Positions 34,208 through 45,100 of a DNA stretch of 64,000 nt are shown here, one piece after another (positions within the stretch are counted from its first letter, which is position 1; every line of letters begins with the position of its first letter). Location: the NCBI RefSeq assembly GCF_043290135.1, contig NC_134701.1:67714002-67778001 (forward strand), in the 5' to 3' direction. The stretch is from Rhipicephalus microplus (taxonomy: Eukaryota; Arthropoda; Arachnida; Ixodida; Ixodidae). Position numbers and translations under genes: made by a program. Below the pieces are notes generated by a model. That model did no database searches and was not told the origin of the DNA. It saw nothing but the letters and a program-made list of their open reading frames with translations.

Positions 34208-34497
34208 CAGTCTGTCAGTTTACAGTGATCTGTAAGGCGGCTTTCCTGTAAGGTTTGTTTTTCAACCAAAAACTCTCGTTCACGGACTGCTTTTATTTCT
34301 CATTTTAGCACGCGAGTACAACAAAATGTCACCTCTCCAAATTCCAGCGAAGGCACGTGAGCACAACAAGATCTAAAAAAAAAAGGAATGGCAAAAACGA
34401 AATGAGCGAGAAAAGCAGCCTGTGAACGTGAGTTCTTGGTTGAAAAACTAACCTTACAGAAAATCTGCCTAGCAGATATATTGCAAACTGTCAACTG
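34208..34497. mobile_element. Foldback element with about 100-bp inverted arms
   Basis: 34208-34306 and 34398-34497 are imperfect reverse complements. The best-matched core is CTGTAAGGTT.GTTTTTCAACCAA. followed by .ACTC.CGTTCAC. The loop of about 90 bp is non-coding. Divergence between the arms suggests an old MITE or an inverted duplication. Confidence 0.6.
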
Positions 34498-36400
34498 TTT
34501 TCTCCTGCAGATAATTTTAGGAAGACCAGGGCTTAAAACGCGAGCACCGAGATGCTCTGAACCATCCCTGAGAAGCTCCCATCACGCTTCCGTGATGCTA
34601 CCATCAACATATAGCTACCTTTAGTGTGAAAATGGTGTATGTAAACGTTCCTGTTATCAGCCCCGGCTACTCTGCTCGACTTGTACCCGAGACTTGGCTA
34701 GCTCCTTCGAATACATCACGAGCAAGCAAAAGGGCACGGAGTTGTACAGGCGAAGATGTGCGACATCACATCGCTTTTATTACATGACATATTCGTTCTC
34801 CGCTGCATTCGCCCGCTCGTGTCCGCAGATAACGTTCCAGTTTTATAGCGACGACACACCGTTTATTGCAGTCACGTCATTGAATATCAATTAAACAAAG
34901 GTTGCATTATTTATTTGCAAATTACTTCACCATAAAGTATGGTGAAGTAATTTATTACTTAGCCACCTGAGGAGCTTTCTAACTTGACTAACTTTTTTAT
35001 TAAGACTTGAATATAAAGTTAAGATTTATTTGGTTAATTCTGAGCATTACCTTCGCAACAGAAGTACATCACCGCTGGCCACAACAATTATTATTCATCT
35101 TTCACAGAGCCAGTAGGTGCGTTCAAGTTACGTGATGAAAACATGTTTGCTGGACTACGTCATAGATGACATGTCGCTCAAGTGTCTGTCTCCGCATTAT
35201 TGACGAATCCAGCCGTCTTTTTAAACTTTTTGCAGGCAAGTTTTAAAAATTTTTTTTGTTCTTTTTAAAACTGGTGGCCTCAGACAAGCTTATTACGCCT
35301 CTGCTCACCACTTATATAGCGTTGTTACACGCGGCGCCTGGGCCGACGGGGGAGAGCGGTGTTCTTTGTTCGTCAAACAAGTCACCGAAGGGCTGCCAGC
35401 CTGCTGTCCGCCGTGTTTTGTCCATCTTAGCCGGGAAGTAAGGTGGCATTCCGACACCACAAGACGTTCGACGTGACGACCACAGTAGTTTCTTGGTGTC
35501 ACAGGTGCAGTGTGGTGGCCACGCCCCAATCAAAGACAACTTGAGCGAGTGTGAGCGGCACCGTCAGAAATGGTGTTTGTCCCCCGTGATTCAACAGCGC
35601 ATTCTGGACCCATTCCCTGATTTAGTCAAAACGCACACTTTATAATGAGCCACACAGCTCATTCGCAAGAGATCTCTCGCCCTGTCTGTTCAGAATGTAA
35701 TAAATCTTCTGTTAAGTTTGCCATCCTACTCCTGAGTGCACATGCGTTTTCTTTTCTGTCTCTCTACACCCCCTTTCTTGCCCCTATTTCTCCGCCCCCA
35801 TTGCTGGGCAGCCAACCGGATGCCAAGATCTGGTTAAACCCCCAGCCTTCCTTTCTCTCTTTTGCCATCTTACTGCCTTGGCATCTTCATCCCCGATATC
35901 TGATGCCTGAATTAAAAGGCATCAAATATTTTCTGCAGCATGTTGAGACGCTCCATATGAGTGGTCATCCTCGAAAATTATCAACTTTAACACCACGGAC
36001 AGGTGATGATATACCCTGAGTAGGTTCGAGGATGTGTTATGCCTCGACGCTTCTAATCTCCATTAAAGTTTTCCCTTTCAATTTCATCCTTCGGGGCTTT
36101 GTGTAGTTCTTCACCTAACGCGCTGCATTCGTGCTGCATTGTTACCACTTCATTTCTTCTGTGTATACGCCCTGTTTCGGGCACGATCATAGGCTGCCAT
36201 CTTGGACTGATTATGATGCCGTTTTGCATCCATATGAATATTCGAATAGTGCTACGGTGAACTCGCACGCATCAACACGCTGGGCCAGTACATTTAACGT
36301 TGTATGACCAAAATCATTGCTGATTACGACATAGAAAACCAGCAAAAAAGTGCCCGCAGCTTCCCTCGGGGGAACACTGAGGAGGATGCGGAGCATATAA
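34498..36400. other. Intergenic sequence with one perfect hairpin, no gene seen
   Basis: A perfect 16-bp inverted repeat with a 3-base loop lies at 34919-34953 (AAATTACTTCACCATA, AAG, then its reverse complement). A TATA-like CTTATATAGCG near 35309 starts a stretch that could be a decayed LTR, but no partner was found. The 124-codon frame at 35645-36019 has no domain. Confidence 0.4.
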
Positions 36401-36402
36401 TT

Positions 36403-36990
36403 GGTTAACGGGGTGTTAAAGTGCGACTTACTTGGGTCGATGGCTAAATTGGTTAACGTGGTTGTGAAATGGGGTGTTAAATTGCGACTTACTTGGGTCG
36501 ATGGCTAAATTGGTTAACGTGGTTGTAGGAGGGGGTGTTAAATGAGTGAACACGTACACACGTATGCGAAAGGGCGGCGCTGGTCGAAGGGACGTCGATC
36601 ATTGTGTTTGTGGATTCGTTGGAATTCATTTCACCGCGACCTTGGACGTCGACGCGCCGTACAAACCAACCGACGAGCGGCAACTGAGCGAGCGAGCGCC
36701 GACCTTGAGTATATATACAGCTCGACGGCGCATGCACTGTCAGCTGTTGAATGTTCTCGAAGCGCGACGCCACATGCGCGTCCACTGGAGAATCAGGAGA
36801 ATTGTAGATGTCGAACGCGGTGTGTAGAGGAGGAAGGGTGCACAGATGGTGGAGGAGTGAAGCGCGCGCGGTGTGTAGAGGAGGAAGGGATGCACAGATG
36901 GTCGAAGAGTGGGCGACGGCGCAACGGCGCATGCGCGCGCGTCAGCTGTCGAATGTTCGAGAAGCGGTGCGGACGGCGCACTACAAGGCG
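36403..36990. repeat. Tandem and nearby direct repeats
   Basis: A unit of about 50-62 bp (TTGGTTAAC.. GCGACTTACTTGGGTCGATG.. CTAAA) occurs two and a half times at about 36403-36540. Further on, GCGGTGTGTAGAGGAGGAAGGG..GCACAGATGGT is repeated at about 36818 and 36868, and a block with GCATGC..CAGCTGT.GAATGTTC is repeated near 36730 and 36930. A TATATATA run (36708-36716) sits upstream of these. Confidence 0.55.
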
Positions 36991-37102
36991 CGAGTATAAG
37001 ATGCTTCCGCATCTAAAATTGATTTTAAGCCTAAGATGGCAGCGTCTATGCATTACTGTAACTGTTACATTTATTTTTTTGTCAATTTGTCCAATGTTAA
37101 TA

Positions 37103-38580
37103 GGGAGTTTTAGTGCTGGGTACGCATTCTCTTGGGGTCTTGCGGGCTTGGGAGCGTGCGGCGTTGCGTGCCCAACCCATACCCAACCGGAATTCCTTTT
37201 AGTTGGCACCACGGTGGCACGCACGCAAACGCAAGCCGCACGAAGGTCACACGCGCTCGCAGCGCTATAGCGTCTTGTCGCGTAAGTATTATTTAGGTAT
37301 TTTTATGATTTAAAATGTTAAATTAAACATACATAGTGATCAGGACACTTTTTATTGTGTACAGTATCCTGGTATACGCAAAAAAGTGAAAAGACAAAGT
37401 TAATGTAACGGCAGTGTCGACATCTTGTGACAATTCGTGCAACCACAGTCATGAACATGTTAGCTTACGCGTAATGTTTCTGAGGTGAAAATGAATAAAA
37501 TTGTTACTCATTTGTAATATTGTCGCTGCGCAGTTTTTGCACCAGATGTACCATGCACAATGTTTCTGCAATAACAAAAGTGTGGTTGTCTGTTTCACTA
37601 TGACCTCGCTAGATGGCGCCACCTAGTCAGCTGGTCGGGAGATGGCAAATTTTTAGTTCTATGTTCCAGGCCATTCTAGCTGTGGAAATCTGGCTGAAAC
37701 CGTGTAATCGCTATAAGTGATCGCACTTTGGCTTATTTTAACTCGACGGCAAGAGTATCCGCAGTGCGGATACCGTGAATTTTCGCGAAGGTGGACCTTA
37801 CAAGGCGGCCGATCCATGCTGTCCGAGATTTCGCGACTTTGTGCCATGCTATTCGTATAGTGGCTAGCCACTATAATATTTGCGCTTAAAACTTAAAAGT
37901 CAAAGTGGTGGCTCAGGCCAGCCTCAGCTTTGCTCGCCATCAAGGTAACATGATGCGCCAGCATGTGCGCCACGGCAGCTTATCTCCGCTAGGAGGCCAG
38001 TGGTGGCAGCGTTGTTTATGGGTGGTGGTGGTAGTGGTTAGAAAGAAGAGGAAAAAGGCACCTAATTTCTGTCAGCCTTCAGGCGACACGGCGCAGTGCC
38101 TTATAGGGTTGGGGGGAAGGAGGGATAAAAAGAATAGAAGGAAAATAGACGGAGAAGAAGACAGCCAGCGAGAGGAAAAAGAAGGAGATAGAAAGATTGA
38201 GCACGGTCACTGGAGTCCGAGGACGGGGCGCACCTGCGAGAGCTCCTTTCGGCGTCGGTGGATGGCGTAGAACAAGTCCAGTAAATCAGAGCTGCACTGT
38301 CGTCGGAGGTGGAAGGTCGTCGGCGGCAGGAGATGACGTAGGGCGAGTCCAGTCGGCCAGAGCCACGCTGACGCGGGAGATCGCAAGCGCGCGGAGCGCG
38401 CGAGCGCACGACCGGTCAGCTCGAAATCCAGCAAGCGAGCCGAATCTTGTTTATGGCCGCACAGACGCATCGCCCCAGCGATCTTGCGACGCATCTCTTT
38501 GGGGCTTCGCGCATGCGCAATACCGCCGCCCCATCGTCCTACGTACGCAAGCCGCCTGCGTACCCAGCACTAAAACTCCC
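37103..38580. mobile_element. DNA transposon with GGGAGTTTTAGTGCTGGGTA termini
   Basis: The left end GGGAGTTTTAGTGCTGGGTA (continuing CGCA) at 37103 is exactly inverted at 38557-38580. TAATA flanks both sides (37098-37102 and 38581-38585). The 1478-bp interior has no legible transposase. It contains the perfect 20-bp palindrome TATAGTGGCTAGCCACTATA at 37856-37875, almost exactly at the midpoint, and a dispersed repeat at 38020-38100. The TSD could be TAATA (5 bp) or AAT (3 bp), depending on where the inverted repeat starts, so the superfamily is open. Confidence 0.7.
38020..38100 (+). repeat. Dispersed repeat, copy 1 (second at 39335-39412)
   Basis: GGTTAGAAAGAAGAGG..GGCACCTAATTTCTG..CGACACGGCGC.GTGCC recurs at 39335-39412 with GTTAGAAGATGAG..CGCACCTAATTTCTG..GCACGGCGCCGTGCC. 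It is non-coding and the family is not named. Confidence 0.5.
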
Positions 38581-39414
38581 TAATATGTCATTTCATGCAG
38601 CGGCCGCCGAACTTGTGCCGCTGTTCATAGTGGTACTCTCGGTCTCTAAAGCTGGATGAAGATAACTAAGAAGCCTCTTTTTACTGGCTACATAAATGTG
38701 AAACGAAGCTATAAATCAAGATGAAAAAGAAAAAGACAAATCACTGAAAATTTGGTACTGGTGCATAAATGGCGCGCTGATTGCGCCGATCACGGAGGAA
38801 GGAAAGGTGGCGCCTATGAAAAACGTCGGTGGTGGCGGCGGTGGCGCGCCGATCAGTTCGCGTCGACGGCTAGACAAAAAACTTTTGGTGGCGGCGCGCC
38901 AACCAGTCGGCGCACACCTCTAACTAGCCATGGAGGAAGGAAAGTGTACTAGCTAAGCATTTTTCACCTGCGGCCCATAGGGGCGCGTCAGTCGAGAGTT
39001 AGTTGAGACCTGCAATTGATTTGCACACCACTGTTTTGGAGGCTATGCAAAGTGTTGCATTGTTGCACCGTCCGCCACAGGTGACGCGAGCGACCGACAA
39101 CAGTCTGTGTGTGTGTGTGTTTGTATGTGTGTGACACTTTTTGTTTTTTTTCTGTCTTTCTTGTTTTTTCTCAAGTCCTATTTTTTTTCTTTTTTTTTTT
39201 GATTGAAGCAGTTGAGAGCTGCCTACCCGTCACAAAGGGCAGAACCACATTGTATCATCATCATCATTCTAAAGTGAAGGAGAGAAAGGCGTTGGCAGCT
39301 GTCTTTCTTCTCATGCAGCAGCCATTTAAATGGCGGCGGTGGTAGTAGTTAGAAGATGAGAAAACGCACCTAATTTCTGCAATCCGGTCGGGAGCACGGC
39401 GCCGTGCCTAAATA

Positions 39415-39810
39415 GAGGAGGCGTTTGGCTTGCAAAAGTTGAGAGCCGCTCTTGCTGACGTCACAGAGATAGCCGCTCTCGCCTAGTAACGTTGGTGCGG
39501 AGTGAGTGTGCGGCTAGCGCGTGTAACGGCAGCCGAAGAGGAGGTGGAAGTGAGCTTTCGTTTTTATCTTCAGCGTGGGTGTACGCCACAGATTCAAGGT
39601 TGTACGCTCTACTACTCGGCAGCCTTGAAGTTCGCGTTATCGTCGAAGCCAATTTTTAAGCGCGACCGGGATTATCCCCCGTCAGTTGCAGCTCGCCATC
39701 CTCAACGACAAGAAGCTGAGCAAGGTGATTTAGCGCGACGTTCCTAGCCCTGCATCAGCTGGCGAGCTTCGCCAAGCTGCGAATTAGCCCAAATTGAGCA
39801 TTTGCGCCAG
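39415..39810 (+). promoter_or_regulatory. Possible promoter and 5' untranslated exon of the GTSF1-like gene
   Basis: A perfect cAMP-response-type palindrome TGACGTCA stands at 39456-39463 in a locally GC-rich stretch. At 39811 a strong splice donor (GCCAG then GTGAGCG) could join to the acceptor of the coding exon at 42145 or 42148. The 81-codon open frame in between has no domain and lacks a stop-free link to the coding exon. Position and orientation fit the GTSF1-like gene, but the link is inferred from splice signals only. Confidence 0.3.
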
Positions 39811-40883
39811 GTGAGCGCAATGTGTTCGTGTATTACGGCACAGAAGTGGGCAGCGAACTATCCGTCGCACTGAACGCTTAGTCATTCATTTGTGCTACCA
39901 AACGTGTGTCGGAAGCCTTGGTTAGGGTTAGGTGCGACTTCGCACCGGCGCAAACTGGATATTTCGATGGTATTTTTTAACCGACAGCATGCTTAACGCG
40001 CCGAAGCCCTTTGTTGGTATAATTTTCGAAGTTCGAAAACAGTTTTCAGAGAGGATGGCGCACGCTGAGCTGTGAATTCGACGACCGTTCGAACAGACGG
40101 AGGTGGCCTGACACTTCGACACAGTTCATGTTTTTTAACGCGGAGTTCATTTTCATGTGCTGTTAAGGGTATTTTGTCATATATGTTGTAAACGTAATCT
40201 TGCGTTAGTCAGTGCGTGTGGGCTACAAAAGCCCTTCAGGTGATAACTTCAATTCGGCCTCTCGGCTAAATTTGCTTTAAAAATCTGACGCAATTTTATC
40301 AGTCACAGTTCGGAGAGCCGCGCACTTTTGATTAACCATGTTCGTGACATCATTGTAAGCTGAATATGCCGAATTGTCAAAAGGCACTTGTAGCCTGTGT
40401 AAGGCTGTCAGCTTTGTTAAAGTTCCTGTGCATGAGTACTATTGTCAGTGCATAGTTTAGAACAGACACATGCCTCCGCGGCTGTAATTTATTGCAGAAT
40501 GCCTTGTTTTGTTTTGTTGCACACAACTTCTCAGGGAAGTGCTCCCATAATATATGAGTAGCAATACTGCAGCGTGTCCCCACTACTTCATGCTGGCTGG
40601 AGCATGAATGTAATACCATGCAGCAAGTAAGGCTTCTGTTCTCCTAGCAATCCTGTGCTGATTTGTCATGTTGGGCCACTTGAAATTTTGCGGTAGTTTA
40701 GTTGGTTTGACATGTGACAGCAGCTCGCATGGATTGGATGTTATTTTGGCCTTAAAGAACGTGAGGCCAAGTTCATTTTAAAGTAGTTGCATGTAAACAC
40801 AGCGTGTTGGCAAAATTTGATTATTAATTTCCAAATTACCATTTTTACACTGTGGTGGCAGCTTGTCTTGCTTTGTGAGCGCT

Positions 40884-41112
40884 GCCGCGGTGGTGGCTGA
40901 AGTACTCGGCTGCTGACCCGCAGGTCGCGGGATCGTGTCCCGGCTGCGGCGGCTGCATTTCCGATGGAGGCGGAAATGTTGTAGGCCTGTGAGCTGAGAT
41001 ATGGATGCACGTTACCCCAGGTGTTCGAAATTTTCGGAGCTCTTCACTACGGTCTCTCATGATCAATCATATGGTGGTTTTGGGACGTTAAACCCCACAT
41101 ATCAATCAATCG
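40884..41112 (+). mobile_element. Ruka-like SINE in the presumed first intron
   Basis: The full head (GCCGCGGTGGTGGCTGAAGT, mutated B box GGATCGTGTCC), body and ATCAATCAATC tail are present. A direct repeat TGTCTTGCTTTGTGAG (40864-40879), with one inserted base in the second copy at 41113-41129, flanks it. A short deletion removes the AAAGAACC part of the body. Confidence 0.9.
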
Positions 41113-41181
41113 TGTCTTGGCTTTGTGAGGAAGGTCAATAATGTGTTTGTCATGTTTGCTCTATAGCTTTGACAAAATAGG

Positions 41182-41265
<84 letters not shown>
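41182..41265. repeat. (CA)n(TA)n compound microsatellite
   Basis: CA repeats at 41182-41202 continue directly into TA repeats at 41203-41265. Confidence 0.95.
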
Positions 41266-41267
<2 letters not shown>

Positions 41268-42154
41268 ATATACATTTTTGTGTATGTGTAATAGTCTAGT
41301 TCTGTGAGGTTACTTACACTATTGAGATTTAGTGCCACTGGCTAGGTTGCGATGAAAATTAATGCTCCTTTTGTTCCACAGCAAGTAGTATTCTAGTGAC
41401 ACTGCATTTGCGATCAGTTTGACTCCCCTCAGTGAGGGGGCAACTCTGCAAAAAGAATAATTGAACAGACCATTAAACCTCTACGAGAGTTGCAATGTGT
41501 GCTTTGTTGGTGGTGCATTTAAAAGAACTTTTGTAGCGCTCTGTCCTCTCGGTCTATCCCTTCCTGCTTCGGTATTTCGCATCAGGCTACAAATATTAAA
41601 CATCCCTCTCCTTGTTTAGTCTAGTAGTGTTTGCTCCATGTTCTGGCCCCTTTGGCAGCTTAGTGGTGCCATGTGTTATTCATTCTAATACTGGCATTGA
41701 ACAAACAAATAAAATAATTGAGTCTACAAATCCTCGCAAACAAATTGACCCTTCACTGTATGTTTTTTAAATACTAGTACATGCTGTCTTGCAGCAAATC
41801 ACTTTACAAAAGCCCCAACATTCATTCTGCACATCATCGGTCAATCATTTACATACTCACTTGAAGCTTTCTTAAATGTAAAGCAATATTCTTAGTCCTT
41901 TTGTATAAACTGTAAACATGTGCTAGTGAGCTATTGGAATGCTTTATTGAAAATTTTTTTTGTTTGAATACTGGTGACAAATTGATTTTCTCATTAGTCC
42001 CTACGTAGTTTACGTTGCATTTCATTTTGTTCACATGTCATGTTCATTTCTGTTCCCAATCTTGTCTGTGTACTTGGTCTTAACTGGCAACTGGTATTTT
42101 TTTGTTGGTTGAGCTGTTATGCTAATGAAGCTCAATTGGTTCCAGCAGGAAACC

Positions 42155-45100
42155 ATGGCGACCTACACATTCCGGCAAGAACCGTTGACCACTTGCCCAT
42201 ACAACCCAGCCCATCAGGTCAAACGTGGACGACTGCAGATCCACATCACGAAATGTCGAAAGGTGAGAACTTGCTTCAATGAACTGCACGCCCACCCTGT
42301 AAACTGTGCAATTTTCGAATGTCTGTAAATGTTTACTGCCGATTAGTAGGTTATCCTTAGCTAATCTTGCAGTGAATGCAAGGCTACGCACACACACACA
42401 TCAACGTAGGCATCGAAACACTTCCCTTTAAACAGTGCTAAAAAAAGAAAAAAAGTTTTTCAAATTAAAAGCTTTCTATTTGGGACCAGGTTATTTGGAG
42501 GGGCAAAAGTTGGCAACCCTTTGTAGTCTTGTTCATTCTTCCTAGTAAACGTTATATTCAACATGTACTGTGCTACTTCTTTAAGAGCTTAACTCAAATG
42601 CTTCAGGCAACTCTTCACATAGCTACATTTGTAAATTAGGTGACAGGGACTCTAATTTTGTAATTCTCAGTTCAATTGCTGTTTAGTCTCCAATAGAATT
42701 TTGTAGATCCCAGTTAAAAAATAATTGGAATCAATTGGAAAATTTCCTCTTTGTTTCAATTGGTTCCATTTGTAAATTAGTGGACACTTGGTCTATTGGG
42801 ACTAATTGGGCAAATTGGTTATATGCAAATTAAGTCAAATGGCATAGTGTACAACTGATTGAACCAGTTGGTTTGCATTACAATAGGGTCAAATGGTGCT
42901 GCCAGTGCATAACCAATTGGAACAATTGGCTGTATGCCAGTTGGTTTAAATGACGCAGTTAGCTCATTCGTCTGTGAAAGTGCTCAAGCTTGACACCTTA
43001 GTGGTGAACGATGCCGAGGTGAAGTGAAATGAACTTTATTTGGTCCTGGAAATCTGGTCAGACACCTCCCTAAGAGGAATCCGCTGCAGTTGCTGGCCGC
43101 GTCCACGCCTGAACTGGAAGACCGGGTCCCTCCGCCTGTTCGCAGGCCTCCTGGACTGCCGAGTAATAGACTGAGAGCTCGGAGCTTTTAAGAGCCCTCT
43201 CACAGTTTTGTTCTGTGCTGAACTTTGTGCCATGTAACGCCAGGCACTGCCAAAGCGTGCGAGCCAGTGTGCAGTTATGTGCCTCACAGCTAGGGCATCC
43301 TGGAAATATGCCATCAGCAAAGTGGCTGAATGTGCTACGAGACGGGAACGAACCTGCCTGAAATTCTAGGATTATCATAAAATCGGCCAAAACTTGCACG
43401 GATTTCAGCTGGTATATCGCGTGTCACGTAGTTGATTCTTTGATAGGCTCAGAACCTGCTGATCCAGGGAACTTCACATAGTAAAGGTGTGGAAACTTGA
43501 AATTTATTTGAACACTTGCAGCAGGTATTGTTATAATAGGAAAATATCCTCAGATGAGCAATGTGCTTGCATGCATCCTTGTACGTCACCTGAAAGAAGT
43601 TAAGGCAATAGTGACTCATCAAACGAACGTAATCACAGCGAACGTATAGCTTCACCAAATAACATAAGTGGCATGAGCCAATTGGCGTTTAGCCCTATAA
43701 AGTTAAAATGACCCCTAGCCCAGTCTGACAAGCACTCGCACAGATAATGCCATAGGAAAACTGTAACTATTATCAATGTTCGCCATCGCAGCAACCCCTC
43801 ATTTATGTTGCTTGACAATGATTTGAAAAAAAAAAAAAAGAGGTGTTCAATCTTGTGGCAGCAGTCGCATTTTCATGTAGGCGAAATGCAACCCTGAAGG
43901 CAACAGATTTTTTTTTGTTCAGTACTACAGTGACTAGACTTCAAATAAATTCACTTGCACATAACTACTAGCCCTTGTTGGAAAGACACATGTGCACCGT
44001 TCAAAGACACAGTATGCTTACACTAACCATAAGGTGGTGCGCTTCACGCATTCATCGCGAGCTGCAGCAAAGTATACAATCATAAGATGCTCATGATGAC
44101 AAAAAAAAATAAAATACTCTGGACCAACATGGAATCTATTCGAAATATGAAAGTGCAATACTTACATGGAAGGATCAGAGCTGAGGAAATCACCGTAACC
44201 CTCGATCAGCACTGAGAAAGTTATCACCACATGGTACAACCAACCCAATACCAAAAAACCGCTCGAATATGCTGGTCTTGACTTGTGGCACTTTTTACAG
44301 ATAAAAGTGACCAAAAATAAGTTGCATCTTAATGTCAACAAGGTTCTTCTCGAAATCGGACTGCACGATAGAACATGCCGCACGCACGGAAAGAGCACCG
44401 TGACAACGACGCACTATGTGTGAAACTGCCAAAACTACAGCATGGTAATAATGTTTGACCGCCACAGACAGACAGACAAAGAACTTTATTCAGGTCCTGA
44501 GGAACTGCGTAGTAACGGCCCCGTTTAGGGGGAATCCGTAGCAGTCGCGGGCCGCTCCCACGTAGGGACCGGAAGACCGTGGCCCTCCGCCCTCTCGCAG
44601 GCCCTCTGGACAGCCCGAAGTTGAACCAGGAGGTCGCCGCTGTGAAGGACTTCCTCCCAGTCCTCTTCTTTGTTGAACTCTGCGTCACGTAACGCAGGAC
44701 ATTGCCAGAGCATATGAGGTAATGAGCAATACGCCTCACCGCAGTCTGGACAATGCGGCTCGATGTTGGGCGAAAAATGGCTGAACCTGCCACGCGAAGG
44801 GAAAGACCCCGTTTGGAGCATCCTGTAGGCCGATGATTGCGGTCGCGTAAGTTTAGGATGAGGAAGTGGAAAAGTCCTCCGAGATAGATGATAATGAGTC
44901 ATGATCTCGTTGAAAGTGAGTAGCGAGTCCCTGTATCTTCTGGCGTCCCCGCCTGCGAATCCGCCGGGACCGCCGCGGTGAGCGATACCTCGCGCACGGT
45001 CATGGGCAAACTCATTGGCGTTGGGGACATCAGGATGTACGTTGGCCCCCATGTGGGCCGGGAACCATGTTATGGTGTGAAACCTGGCAGCCCCCTCACA

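Noticed and set aside
35645..36019. 124-codon plus-strand frame
   Set aside because: Low-complexity hydrophobic composition with no domain or upstream promoter evidence.
36542..37270. 242-codon plus-strand frame
   Set aside because: Lies in GC-rich direct repeats with equally long antisense frames and runs into a transposon terminus; no domain.
38197..38583. 128-codon frame in the orphan transposon
   Set aside because: Arg/Ser-rich composition from GC-rich DNA; not similar to a transposase.
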